Origin: Mycobacterium sp. 1274761.0 | GTDB lineage: Bacteria > Actinomycetota > Actinomycetes > Mycobacteriales > Mycobacteriaceae | Length of the DNA: 64,000 bases | Assembly (NCBI RefSeq): GCF_001668615.1 | Contig: NZ_LZMC01000113.1 | Coordinates: 1 to 64,000, forward strand | Reading direction: 5' to 3' | Shown: in pieces, positions 9,628-18,846 of the stretch | Numbering within the stretch: the stretch's first letter is position 1 | How the letters are laid out: each line of letters starts with the position of its first letter | Notes under the pieces: model-generated | The model's input: only the letters and a program-made list of their open reading frames with translations | What the model was told of the DNA's origin: nothing | The model's database searches: none | Translations under genes and position numbers: made by a program

Positions 9628-11967
9628 CTACTCCGCTGCCTCGCGCAGGGCGCGACGCTCGGCCTCGCGGGCGTAGAACTGTTCGCGGGCGAGCTGCTCG
9701 ACGGTGTCGAGATCACGCAAGACGGCGCGCAGCTCATCGCGGAAGGCGGTTCGGCGCTCGTAGAGGTCGGCGGCCGGCTCCAGCAGGTGCTGGTCGGCTA
9801 AAACCTGGCGCGCAGTCGCGAACAGCAGTGCCGAGGCCGACTCGGTGGTGCGGACGCGGTTCTGCGCGACGTACTGGTTGCCGAGGCCCAGCGCCTTCTT
9901 CGTGAGCTCCTTCTCGTCGATTTCGGCTGGCTCGCCGCACAACACATCGGCAACGATCTCGTATGCCTCGAAGTAGGGGCGCAGCACGGCCTGGGCGATC
10001 AACGGTCGCTTGGCCCGCAGCAAGGCGAAGACCTTCTCGCCACCGGCGGCGACGCAGTCCTCCCAGTTGTCGTTCCAGGCCATCTCCTCGGCCAGGTGCT
10101 CTCGAAACGCCGTCGAGTCCGCGAAGTAGAAGTCGAACTTCAACAGATCCCGCAGCCGCAACGCCTGATCCCAGAACGCTTTCAACCGATTTCCGTCGGC
10201 GCGCGCGGAGTACACCAGCGCCATCTCGACGATCGCTGTCTCCAGAAACGCGTCGATGATCGTGTTGCGGTAGAAGGCCGCCTCATGCTCCTGCTCCGGC
10301 GCAATCCGCCAGACCGGCTCGCGGCCACCCTCGACGCATGTCACCGGATGGCCGTTGGACAGCGCGTCCAAAGCAGCGCGCACTCCATCGGCGGTCCGCA
10401 ACCGCAACACGCTGTTGGTCACCGGATTTCGCTTGCGCTCCAGGTAATCGAGCGAGTCCTGCAGAGTGTGATGCAGCTGGTCCAGCGTCAACGCGATGCC
10501 GCGAGTGGTCAGCAGCAACGCCGACACCAAGCCAGTCGCGTTCACGGGTGTGGCGCGCAGGATGCGCCACGATACTTCGATCGCCATCTTCTGCATAGCA
10601 AGGCGTTTGGCGTCATCATCGCGGGATATCGGACCGCCGGGCTCGCCCAGATAGTCGCGCATCGACACCGCTTCGGGAAAGCGGACATAAATCTTGCCGT
10701 AACTGCGTTCGCCCTGGGCCTTGATGTAATTGTAAAGCCACGACAGCCCCTCTGGCGTCTTCTCCCCACCGCGGGCGTAGGCGGCGTATTCGGCGGTCTC
10801 GTGCAGCTGATCGAAGCTGATTGACACTGGCTGCAACAGGATGTCGTCGCTGCGCCCCTCGAGGTAGGCATCGGCGACATAGCTCATCAGACCAAGCTTG
10901 GGCGGCAACATCTTTCCGGTCCGCGAGCGGGTGCCCTCGATCGACCAGCTGAGGTTGAACCGCTTTTCGACGATGTAGCCGACGAACTGCCGAAGCACGT
11001 ACTTGTACAGCGGGTCGTCGAGCTTACGCCGGATGAAGATGACGCCGGAGCGACGCATCAACGGCCCCATGAACCCGAACGACAAGTTGACGCCCGCGAA
11101 GGTGTGGACGGGCGGTAACCTGTTCTCCTGCATGGCAACCGGCACGATGACGCCGTCGAGATACGACCTGTGCGAGAACAGCAGCACCGCCGGATGAGTC
11201 TCCAAGGCGTGGCGCATGTTCTCGATCTCAGCGCGGTCGTAGTCGATGTTGGGGTCGAACCCGCGGCTGAAGATCGCGCGTCCCAGGGACGGGATGAGGT
11301 CGACGGAGAAGCGGCTCCAACCGGTGCTCAGCTCGTCGAGCATTTCTCCCGCTGCTTCCAGCGTGGCGCCGGGTATCTTTTCGAGTCCCTTGCGGAACCG
11401 CGACGACGCCAGGATCTCCGGCTTGATCAGCTGGGGAGATTTGTATTCGGGCCCGAGGAGGCGCAGCTCGACCCGCTCGATGGCCAGACGTGCCCGGCGC
11501 AGCACGAAATGCGCCAGCTCACGCGGATTTTCGGCAACGGTATTGTCGTTCCACTGCTTGCGAAGCTCGGAGACCTTGGCGGCCTCGCCCGCCACCACCC
11601 GTGCGCGTGACGGGTCTCTCTTGAGAATGCGGCGTTGCAGGACTTCCGGCGGCCGGTAGGTGTCGCGACCGGAAATCAGGGCGACGACCTTGGACCGCGT
11701 CGGCAGGCCACCGGGCACCCAGAAGACCCGCACCGGAACCACTGTGCGGTCTTCGTCGGCCTCGAGTTCCTGCACCAGTTGCGCCAGCACGCTCGGCGGC
11801 GGGTCGCCCGCCGGTATCTCGAGCACGGACACCTTCGACTCGGGGTGCTCACGTCGTTGCTCTTGCAGCCAGTCGCTCAACATCTCCCGCTCGGCGGGTG
11901 ATGACACCGAGGCCAGCACCAACGCGTCCCCGTCGGGAGTGAACGAGGCCATCGGGTCGACGGTCAC
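9628..11967 (-). CDS. plsB2: Glycerol-3-phosphate 1-O-acyltransferase PlsB2
   Basis: 779-residue PlsB-type acyltransferase carrying out the first step of phospholipid and triacylglycerol synthesis at the membrane. Conserved blocks can be read near residues 260-420: block I HRSYLDG (the HX4D catalytic dyad), block II with FIRR, block III EGTRSRTGK, and block IV VSISFD. Length agrees with Rv2482c (about 789). The GTG at 11967 overlaps the stop of plsC (GTGA), so the two enzymes for successive acylations are coupled. The long C-terminal region follows the family. Confidence 0.95.
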   Translation of the reverse strand: MTVDPMASFTPDGDALVLASVSSPAEREMLSDWLQEQRREHPESKVSVLEIPAGDPPPSVLAQLVQELEADEDRTVVPVRVFWVPGGLPTRSKVVALISGRDTYRPPEVLQRRILKRDPSRARVVAGEAAKVSELRKQWNDNTVAENPRELAHFVLRRARLAIERVELRLLGPEYKSPQLIKPEILASSRFRKGLEKIPGATLEAAGEMLDELSTGWSRFSVDLIPSLGRAIFSRGFDPNIDYDRAEIENMRHALETHPAVLLFSHRSYLDGVIVPVAMQENRLPPVHTFAGVNLSFGFMGPLMRRSGVIFIRRKLDDPLYKYVLRQFVGYIVEKRFNLSWSIEGTRSRTGKMLPPKLGLMSYVADAYLEGRSDDILLQPVSISFDQLHETAEYAAYARGGEKTPEGLSWLYNYIKAQGERSYGKIYVRFPEAVSMRDYLGEPGGPISRDDDAKRLAMQKMAIEVSWRILRATPVNATGLVSALLLTTRGIALTLDQLHHTLQDSLDYLERKRNPVTNSVLRLRTADGVRAALDALSNGHPVTCVEGGREPVWRIAPEQEHEAAFYRNTIIDAFLETAIVEMALVYSARADGNRLKAFWDQALRLRDLLKFDFYFADSTAFREHLAEEMAWNDNWEDCVAAGGEKVFALLRAKRPLIAQAVLRPYFEAYEIVADVLCGEPAEIDEKELTKKALGLGNQYVAQNRVRTTESASALLFATARQVLADQHLLEPAADLYERRTAFRDELRAVLRDLDTVEQLAREQFYAREAERRALREAAE

Positions 11968-13649
11968 GGCCGTCCCTTCTTGGCGGCGGCTTTTTTGGCC
12001 GGCGTCTTCTTGGCGGGTGTCTTTTTGGCCGCCGTCTTCTTCGCCGTTGCCTTCACCGCAGTCGTTTTCTTTGCGGCCGTTTTCTTTGCCGTCGCAGCCT
12101 TTTCGGCCTTCTTGGCAGGTGCTTTCTTGGCACTTCGGCCCCGCGCGTACGGCCCGATCTTCGGAACTGATTCGTACGGCCAGCTTTTCAGCGTGTCGAG
12201 ATACAGCTGACGCACGTCTTCGATTTTGTCCGCCAGGTTGTCGACGGTCCAGTCGTCAGTGGGGATCGGTGGATAGACCAGCACGTCGACGGTGCCGGGA
12301 TTGAAGGTCGTGGAGTCGCGCGCCGAGATGACCTCGGCGTTGCGGATGACGATGGGCACGATCGGGATTCCGGCGGACATTGCGATACGGAAGGGCCCCT
12401 TCTTGAAGGGACCGACCTCGGTGGTGTCGAGGCGGGTGCCCTCGGGCGCGATGAGGATCGAAATGCCCTTCTTGGCAAGCGATTCCACCTTCTTGAGACC
12501 CTCAATCGCGGCCTTCGGGTTGTCACGATCGATGAACGCGGCGTCCATCACCTTGCCCAGCGTGCCGACGATCGGGTCGTTCTCCAGTTCCTTCTTGCCG
12601 ACGGAGGTGAAGTTGGTCTCCACAAGCCGGCCCGCGATGACCGGGTCCACCTGGTTGCGGTGGTTGAAGATGAACACCGCGGGCCGTTTCTTGGTCAGGT
12701 TCTCCTTGCCCAGCAGGTTGATGTTGACGCCGGTGGCGGTCAGCAGGGCGCGGCCGAACGCCGACGTGAAGAAGTTGACTCCGGTTCTCCTGTTACGCGT
12801 CAGCAGACCCAACCCGACCGCGCCCGCCGCGATGGGAACCATGGATGCCACGCCCGCCGCGGTGCGCAGCTGCGACACCGGGTTGCTGCCGCTGCGGCTG
12901 CTGAATCGCAATACGGGCCAGCCCCTTTTGGCCGCCACGGCGGCGAGCTTGCCCGCCGGGTTGGTGGGCCGCGGATTGCCGACGAGATACATCAGCGCGA
13001 CGTCCTCGTCGCCGTCGGCGTAGAAGTAGCTCTTCGACAGGTCGACATCGCGTTCGGCGGCGAACTTCTGCACCGCCCTGGCCTTGCCCGGACCCCAGAT
13101 GATCGGCCGCTTCACCTCACCGGTGATCAGGCCGTTGTCGTCGGTCTCGAACTTGTTGCTCAACACGTTCTTGATGCCTAAGAAGCGCGCGACGGGCTCC
13201 ACCTGAACCGTCAACGCCGACGAACTGAGCACGACGGTGTGGCCGCGCTCCATGTGCGCGCGCACCAGATCGCGCATCTCGGGGTAGATCCGGCCAATCA
13301 CCTTCTGCATGAACAGCCGCTCGGCGAGTTCGTCGATGTCGCCCAGCGAACTGCCCCGCAACATCCGGGCGCCCTTACCGATGAGGTCCTCAAACTCCGA
13401 CCGGCCGAGCTGGTGGTTCAGCCCGGCCTGCACCATACCGATGAACTCACCGACGCCCATCTGGCCGCGCCGCAACCGATCTCGGGTCATGATGACACCG
13501 GTAAACCCGGCGACGAGGGTGCCGTCGAGGTCGAAGAACGCGCCGATGTGAGGACCCGCCGGGCTGGCCTGGATTTCGGCAACCGATCCGGGCAGCCGCA
13601 ATGTCCGCGGGTTGGCCCGTCGTGGTGCCTGGCCGTCGGCGGCGGTCAT
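11964..13649 (-). CDS. plsC: Bifunctional HAD-like phosphatase / 1-acylglycerol-3-phosphate acyltransferase
   Basis: 561 residues in three parts. The N-terminal HAD/SerB-like domain (about 35-240) has FFDLDGTLV, SSSALTVQVEP and YFYADGDEDVALM. A central PlsC domain (about 290-500) has FNHRNQVD (HX4D-like) and APEGTRLDTTEVGPFKKG. The C-terminal tail of about 50 residues is almost pure Lys/Ala/Thr/Pro. The PlsC domain makes phosphatidic acid from lyso-PA; the HAD domain may dephosphorylate a lipid or serine-type substrate (Rv2483c family). The lysine-rich tail resembles the HupB/histone H1-like tails of mycobacteria and could bind anionic membrane or nucleic acid. ATG at 13649 overlaps the upstream gene stop (ATGA). 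Confidence 0.94.
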   Translation of the reverse strand: MTAADGQAPRRANPRTLRLPGSVAEIQASPAGPHIGAFFDLDGTLVAGFTGVIMTRDRLRRGQMGVGEFIGMVQAGLNHQLGRSEFEDLIGKGARMLRGSSLGDIDELAERLFMQKVIGRIYPEMRDLVRAHMERGHTVVLSSSALTVQVEPVARFLGIKNVLSNKFETDDNGLITGEVKRPIIWGPGKARAVQKFAAERDVDLSKSYFYADGDEDVALMYLVGNPRPTNPAGKLAAVAAKRGWPVLRFSSRSGSNPVSQLRTAAGVASMVPIAAGAVGLGLLTRNRRTGVNFFTSAFGRALLTATGVNINLLGKENLTKKRPAVFIFNHRNQVDPVIAGRLVETNFTSVGKKELENDPIVGTLGKVMDAAFIDRDNPKAAIEGLKKVESLAKKGISILIAPEGTRLDTTEVGPFKKGPFRIAMSAGIPIVPIVIRNAEVISARDSTTFNPGTVDVLVYPPIPTDDWTVDNLADKIEDVRQLYLDTLKSWPYESVPKIGPYARGRSAKKAPAKKAEKAATAKKTAAKKTTAVKATAKKTAAKKTPAKKTPAKKAAAKKGRP

Positions 13650-15130
13650 CGAACGCTGCTTCCGTTCGGTGAGGGCGGTGGTGGTGCATCCTCGTCAACC
13701 GTGAATGAGGCTGGGACGGAACGGACTTCACCGCCGAGAGCCAGTACTTCGTCGAACCCTGCCTGCAGGCAGCGGGCAAAGAAGTCGCCGTCCGTGACCG
13801 CGGCGCGATCGTAACGGGCGGTCACCGTGATGTAGCCGGCCCGCGAGATCAGCACGACCATCATCGCGATACCGGGCAACGGCCCAAGCCCGTACTGCCG
13901 CAGGATTTTCGCGCCCGCGATGAAGGTATCGCCAGCGTAGACGGGCACGTTGCTGGCCTGCACATCGGAGTTCACGATCGATCCGGCCATTCCCTCCAAC
14001 ACGGTGTCGGGCAGCAGGCTGATAAACGGTGCGATCACGCCGACCATGTTGGCGGCGCGTTCTTCCCGCTTACGCGTCATCTGGGAGCGGATGCTCTGGA
14101 TCCGCCGCACCGGGTCGACGACGCCGATCGGTGCGGCGAGATTGACTCCGGTGAAACGGTTTCCGCCCGCGGGGTCGTTGTCTGAACGCATGTTGACCGG
14201 TATTGCCATCGGCAGGGTGTCGATGGGTACGCCCATGTGTTCGTGGTAAAGCCGCAACGCAGCGCACAGTCCCGCCAGGTAGGCGTCGTTGATCGAACCA
14301 CCAGCGGCTTTGGCTGCCCGGTGCAGGTCACCGAACTCGATGTCGACGGCGTCGCTGCGCGACGACAGGCTCCGGCGCCGCAGCACCGGAGACGGTTCGG
14401 CCGCCGGTGTGACGACACGGGTCCCAGAGATCGCGTATTCCACGGCGCCGCCGAGCGATGAGACCGGTGAGCGGATCACGCTGCCCACGGCCTGTGCGGC
14501 ACCGACGAGCGCCTTTCCCACCCCACCGACGATTGCGCCGGGAAGCCGGTTGAATCCTTCGCGCATAAGGTCGTTCGGCGACAGGTCCTGTGGGATCGGC
14601 AGGGGTGGTGCGGGTTCGGGCTCGGGATCGCGTTCGAGGTCGTAGAGGTTGGCAAACATCTCGACGCCGCCGACGCCGTCGGTGATGGCGTGACTGAAGT
14701 GCATCATCAAGGCGGCCCGGCCACCGGCCAGCCCCTCGACGAGCGTGGCGGTCCACAGCGGCCGCGAGATGTCGAGCGGCGACTGCAGCGCGACCTCGGC
14801 GAGATCGAGCACCTCTCGAAGGGTGCCCGGTTCTGCGGCGCGGACGCGGCGGACGTGGAAGTCGAGGTTGAAATCCGGATCGATGACCCAGCGAGCGGGC
14901 GCCGTCGGCAGCGTCGGCATGACGACCTTCTGACGCAACCGCACCACCTTGCGTGACGCGTGCTCGAAGCGGGTCCGCAGCCGTTGCCAGTCGGGTGTGG
15001 TGTCGAGGACCTCGACGGTCATGATTCCCGAGCGGGTGCGGGGGTTCGCTTCGCCGCGATGCAGGATCTGGTCGACGGGGCTGAGTTCTTCCGGCAGTCC
15101 GTTGTAGTCCGATTCAGGCACATCAATCAT
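13646..15130 (-). CDS. Wax ester synthase / diacylglycerol acyltransferase (WS/DGAT) family protein
   Basis: 494-residue protein of the mycobacterial Tgs-like family (Rv2484c position). N-terminal LSPVDQILHRGEA, a chloramphenicol-acetyltransferase-like active-site region MMHFSHAITDGVGG around residue 150, and the later block GGSINDAYLAGLCAALRLYH. The canonical HHxxxDG reads SHAITDG here: the second His, the Asp and the Gly are kept but the first His is Ser. Acyl transfer from acyl-CoA to diacylglycerol or a fatty alcohol is the family role. The start MIDVPESDYNG at 15130 is preferred over a longer frame from 15208 that lacks family-like sequence. First gene of the plsC-plsB2 run. Confidence 0.88.
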   Translation of the reverse strand: MIDVPESDYNGLPEELSPVDQILHRGEANPRTRSGIMTVEVLDTTPDWQRLRTRFEHASRKVVRLRQKVVMPTLPTAPARWVIDPDFNLDFHVRRVRAAEPGTLREVLDLAEVALQSPLDISRPLWTATLVEGLAGGRAALMMHFSHAITDGVGGVEMFANLYDLERDPEPEPAPPLPIPQDLSPNDLMREGFNRLPGAIVGGVGKALVGAAQAVGSVIRSPVSSLGGAVEYAISGTRVVTPAAEPSPVLRRRSLSSRSDAVDIEFGDLHRAAKAAGGSINDAYLAGLCAALRLYHEHMGVPIDTLPMAIPVNMRSDNDPAGGNRFTGVNLAAPIGVVDPVRRIQSIRSQMTRKREERAANMVGVIAPFISLLPDTVLEGMAGSIVNSDVQASNVPVYAGDTFIAGAKILRQYGLGPLPGIAMMVVLISRAGYITVTARYDRAAVTDGDFFARCLQAGFDEVLALGGEVRSVPASFTVDEDAPPPPSPNGSSVR

Positions 15131-15259
15131 GGCTGCGCCCACCCCGCCATAGACACTGCTCCTCCCACCCGTATTCGCACATGCAGTACCCACGCTAGCC
15201 CGCCACAACTCGCCGCGGAGGACCTTTTATGCCCGCAAGATAGACTCTCCGCGCGCGCT

Positions 15260-15332
<73 letters not shown>

Positions 15333-15358
15333 CCGTTCACCATCTCTAAGGAGCGGAC

Positions 15359-16570
15359 GTGACTTTCTCACTGCAACCAAGCGACGACGTGATCGAGATA
15401 CGCGACTGGGTCCATCAGTTCGCCGCCGAGGTGGTCCGCCCGGCCGCCGCGGAGTGGGATGAACGCGAGGAAACGCCGTGGCCCGTCATCCAAGAAGCCG
15501 CCAAGGTCGGCCTCTACTCCCCGGAACTGTTCGCCCAACAAGCCGCCGAACCGAGTGGGCTCGGCATGCTGACTGTGTTCGAAGAGCTGTTCTGGGGCGA
15601 TGCCGGCATCGCACTGTCCATCTTGGGCACCGGGCTCGCTGCGGCAGCGTTGGCGGGTAATGGAACTCCCGAACAGGTCGGTCAATGGCTTCCCGAGATG
15701 TTCGGGACGCCGGCTGACCCGAAGCTGGGCGCCTTCTGCTCGTCCGAGCCCGACGCGGGATCCGACGTCGGCGCGATCCGCACCCGGGCACGCTACGACG
15801 AGGCCGCCGGTGAATGGGTCCTCAACGGCACGAAGACGTGGGCGACCAATGGCGGCATCGCCAACGTGCACGTCGTCGTCGCATCGGTGTACCCCGATCT
15901 CGGCTCACGTGGCCAGGCGACGTTCATCATCCCGGCTGACACCCCGGGCTTGTCCCAAGGGCAGAAGTTCAAAAAGCACGGCATCCGCGCCTCGCACACC
16001 GCCGAAGTGGTACTCGAGAACGTCCGCCTGCCCGAAGACATGATTCTGGGCGGCCGGGAAAAATTCGAACAGCGCATCGCCCGCGCCAAGTCGGGCTCAT
16101 CCACGCGCGGGCAGGCCGCGATGAAGACCTTCGAGCGGACGCGGCCCACGGTCGGTGCGATGGCCGTCGGTGTCGCCCGCGCCGCCTACGAGTACGCGCT
16201 CGACTATGCCTGTCAGCGTGAACAATTCGGTCGCCGCATCGGCGAATTCCAGGCGGTCGCATTCAAACTCGCCGATATGAAGAGCCGGATCGACGCAGCG
16301 CGCATGCTGGTGTGGCGGGCGGGATGGATGGCCCGCAACAACAAAGCCTTCGATGCGGCCGAGGGCTCGATGGCCAAACTCGTCGCCAGCGAAACCGCGG
16401 TTTACGTCACCGACGAGGCCATCCAGATTCTCGGCGGCAACGGCTACACCCGCGACTACCCGGTCGAGCGCATGCACCGCGATGCGAAGATCTTCACCAT
16501 CTTCGAAGGCACCAGCGAGATTCAGCGGCTGGTGATCGCCCGGGCTGTAACCGGACTGCCGATCCGATAG
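15359..16570 (+). CDS. Acyl-CoA dehydrogenase (FadE family)
   Basis: 403-residue flavoenzyme of the acyl-CoA dehydrogenase fold, oxidising acyl-CoA to enoyl-CoA with electrons passing to ETF. Visible family blocks: FCSSEPDAGSDVGAIRTRA (substrate/FAD region, about residue 121), NGTKTWATNGGIANVHVVVA, then RMLVWRAGW, and the C-terminal QILGGNGYTRDYPVERMHRD with IFEGTSEIQRLVIARAV. The GTG start at 15359 has the ribosome site TAAGGAG eight to ten bases upstream. It stands alone between tRNA-Arg and an MFS gene. Substrate chain length cannot be read; no specific fadE number is assigned. Confidence 0.92.
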   Translation: MTFSLQPSDDVIEIRDWVHQFAAEVVRPAAAEWDEREETPWPVIQEAAKVGLYSPELFAQQAAEPSGLGMLTVFEELFWGDAGIALSILGTGLAAAALAGNGTPEQVGQWLPEMFGTPADPKLGAFCSSEPDAGSDVGAIRTRARYDEAAGEWVLNGTKTWATNGGIANVHVVVASVYPDLGSRGQATFIIPADTPGLSQGQKFKKHGIRASHTAEVVLENVRLPEDMILGGREKFEQRIARAKSGSSTRGQAAMKTFERTRPTVGAMAVGVARAAYEYALDYACQREQFGRRIGEFQAVAFKLADMKSRIDAARMLVWRAGWMARNNKAFDAAEGSMAKLVASETAVYVTDEAIQILGGNGYTRDYPVERMHRDAKIFTIFEGTSEIQRLVIARAVTGLPIR

Positions 16571-16644
16571 GTCGCGGTGTCGTCGAGCGCTCGCGCGGGT
16601 ACGCCCACGATCGACTTCCCCTACAGGACAGGACGCAGATTTCG

Positions 16645-18840
16645 GTGACACGGCCCAATGGCGCGGCAGTCGCGCAGCCACCACGGGACGCTGAGCCGCC
16701 ATACGTCGATCCACAACGGCGCAACATCATCTTCCTTGCGGTGGTGCTGGGCATGTTGCTTGCCGCCCTCGATCAGACGATCGTCGCGACCGCGCTGCCA
16801 ACGGTCGTGGCTGACCTCGGCGGTGCAGGGCATCAGGCGTGGGTGGTGACCAGTTATCTGCTGGCGTCAACGATCGTGACGGTGATCGTCGGCAAGCTCG
16901 GCGACACCTTTGGCCGCAAGGCGATATTCCAGGTCGCCATCCTGTTGTTCCTGGCCGGTTCTGTGCTCTGCGGCCTGTCCCAATCGATGGGCATGCTGGT
17001 CGCATCGCGGGCCCTGCAAGGCATGGGCGGCGGAGCCATCACCGTGACCGCAGTCGCAGTCATCGGGCAGGTGATCCCTATCCGCGAACGCGGCCGCTAC
17101 CAAGGCGCCCTCGGAGCGGTGTTCGGCGTCACCACCGTCATCGGCCCGTTGCTCGGCGGCTTCTTCACCGACCACCTGAGCTGGCGGTGGGCGTTCTGGA
17201 TCAACGTGCCGGTGGCCATCGTGGTCGTCATCATCGCCGCCGCCGCCATCCCCGAACTCGGACGGACCGCGCGGGCCGTCCTCGACTACGGCGGCATCGT
17301 CCTGGTCGGGCTCGGCGCGGCGGGTCTAACGCTGGCCACCAGCTGGGGCGGAAGCACGTATGCATGGGGCTCGCCGCTAATCATCGGGCTGTTCGTCGCG
17401 TCGGTGGCCGCGTTGGCGGCCTTCGTCATGGTCGAGCGGCGCGCCGCTGAGCCGATCCTGCCCATCCGGCTGTTCGCCAACCCCGTGTTTGCCGTCTGTT
17501 CGGTGCTGTCCTTCGTCGTCGGTTTCGCGATGCTCGGCGCGCTCACCTTCCTGCCGACCTATATGCAGTTCGTCGACGGCGTATCCGCAACGGCGTCGGG
17601 GCTGCGCACGCTGCCGATGGTGCTCGGGCTGCTGACGACCTCGCTGAGCAGCGGTGTGATCGTCGGCCGCACCGGCCGGTACAAGATCTTCCCGATCGCC
17701 GGCACCGCCGTGATGGCGCTCGGCTTTCTGCTGCTGTCGACGATGGGCTCCCACACCTCGACCCTGCTGCAGTCGCTGTATCTGGTAGTACTGGGCGCCG
17801 GAATCGGTCTGAGCATGCAGGTCCTCGTGCTGGTCGTGCAGAACACCGTGGACTTCGAGGATCTGGGCGTGGCCACCTCCGGAGTGACGTTCTTCCGCAC
17901 CATCGGCAGTTCGTTCGGGGCGGCGATCTTCGGTTCGCTGTTCACCAACTTTCTCAGTGACCGGCTGCCCGCCGCGATGACGATCAGCCGGGCCCCTGCC
18001 GAAGCGGCCACGTCGCCCCAAGCACTACACCGGTTACCCGCCGAGGTCGCAGCACCGATCATCGACGCCTACGCCGACTCACTGAGCCGAGTGTTCGTCT
18101 GCGCGGTTCCGTTCGCCGTCGTCGGATTCGTCCTCGCGCTGTTCCTCAAGCAGGTCCCGCTGCGCGACGCAGCCGCTAGCGGCAGCATGGATCTCGGTGA
18201 GGGCTTCGGCATGCCCACCAACCAGTCGCCCGAGCAGCTGCTGGAGATCTCCGTCGGCCGGCTGCTCCAACGCACCCGCGGCGTCGATCTCGACGCGCTC
18301 GCCCAGGCGACACCCAGCCACCTCGATCCCGCCCGGCTGTGGGCGCTGATGCTGGTGTACCGACATATCTCGGTCACGGGCACGGCGAACCTCGACGACA
18401 TCGCCGAAGGCCGCTCCGTCCCACGCCAAGTACTCGAGCCCACCTTCGACCGCCTGGTGTCCACCGGGTACGCCACCCGAACGGGCGATCTGTTCACGCT
18501 CACACCGAGAGGAGCGACGGAGATCAACCACGCGCGCGGCGTCATCTCGAAGTGGATCGCCGATACGCTCGCCGAACAACCCGAGTTCGAGACCCGGCCC
18601 GACCGGATGCGGGTGCAGGGCGCGTTCGAGCGCGTCGCCCGCGGGGTGCTTGCGGAGCGCATCGAGACCGGCGACGGGCCACGGCCCCTCAAGCTCGGGG
18701 CGATGTCCACGCTGTCCACCGCGCCCACCACTCGGTTCCGCGCTCCCGCGGCGCCGGCATGGGCGTCAGCGCCGACGAGGCCGTTCAGGGCGCCCGCCCC
18801 CGTTCACCATCGGCCGCCGCCGGCTCCGCCGCAGCGGTAG
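16645..18840 (+). CDS. DHA2-type MFS multidrug efflux transporter with C-terminal winged-helix-like domain
   Basis: 731 residues. About residues 25-510 form a 14-helix drug:H+ antiporter-2 transporter: LDQTIVATALPTVVADLGG (motif D1), GKLGDTFGRK (motif A), RALQGMGGGAI, and GPLLGGFFTDHLSWRWAFWINVP (motif C). The remainder, about 530-690, is soluble. It reads like a MarR/PadR-style winged helix: LWALMLVYRHISVTG, then a helix-turn-helix DDIAEGRSVPRQVLEPTFDR, and a wing GYATRTGDLFTLTPRG. The GTG at 16645 gives the shortest frame covering the first motif; the open frame extends upstream into the previous gene but that part is not family-like. It ends six bases before the convergent GH6 gene. Drug specificity is unknown. 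Confidence 0.88.
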   Translation: MTRPNGAAVAQPPRDAEPPYVDPQRRNIIFLAVVLGMLLAALDQTIVATALPTVVADLGGAGHQAWVVTSYLLASTIVTVIVGKLGDTFGRKAIFQVAILLFLAGSVLCGLSQSMGMLVASRALQGMGGGAITVTAVAVIGQVIPIRERGRYQGALGAVFGVTTVIGPLLGGFFTDHLSWRWAFWINVPVAIVVVIIAAAAIPELGRTARAVLDYGGIVLVGLGAAGLTLATSWGGSTYAWGSPLIIGLFVASVAALAAFVMVERRAAEPILPIRLFANPVFAVCSVLSFVVGFAMLGALTFLPTYMQFVDGVSATASGLRTLPMVLGLLTTSLSSGVIVGRTGRYKIFPIAGTAVMALGFLLLSTMGSHTSTLLQSLYLVVLGAGIGLSMQVLVLVVQNTVDFEDLGVATSGVTFFRTIGSSFGAAIFGSLFTNFLSDRLPAAMTISRAPAEAATSPQALHRLPAEVAAPIIDAYADSLSRVFVCAVPFAVVGFVLALFLKQVPLRDAAASGSMDLGEGFGMPTNQSPEQLLEISVGRLLQRTRGVDLDALAQATPSHLDPARLWALMLVYRHISVTGTANLDDIAEGRSVPRQVLEPTFDRLVSTGYATRTGDLFTLTPRGATEINHARGVISKWIADTLAEQPEFETRPDRMRVQGAFERVARGVLAERIETGDGPRPLKLGAMSTLSTAPTTRFRAPAAPAWASAPTRPFRAPAPVHHRPPPAPPQR

Positions 18841-18846
18841 CGCCGA

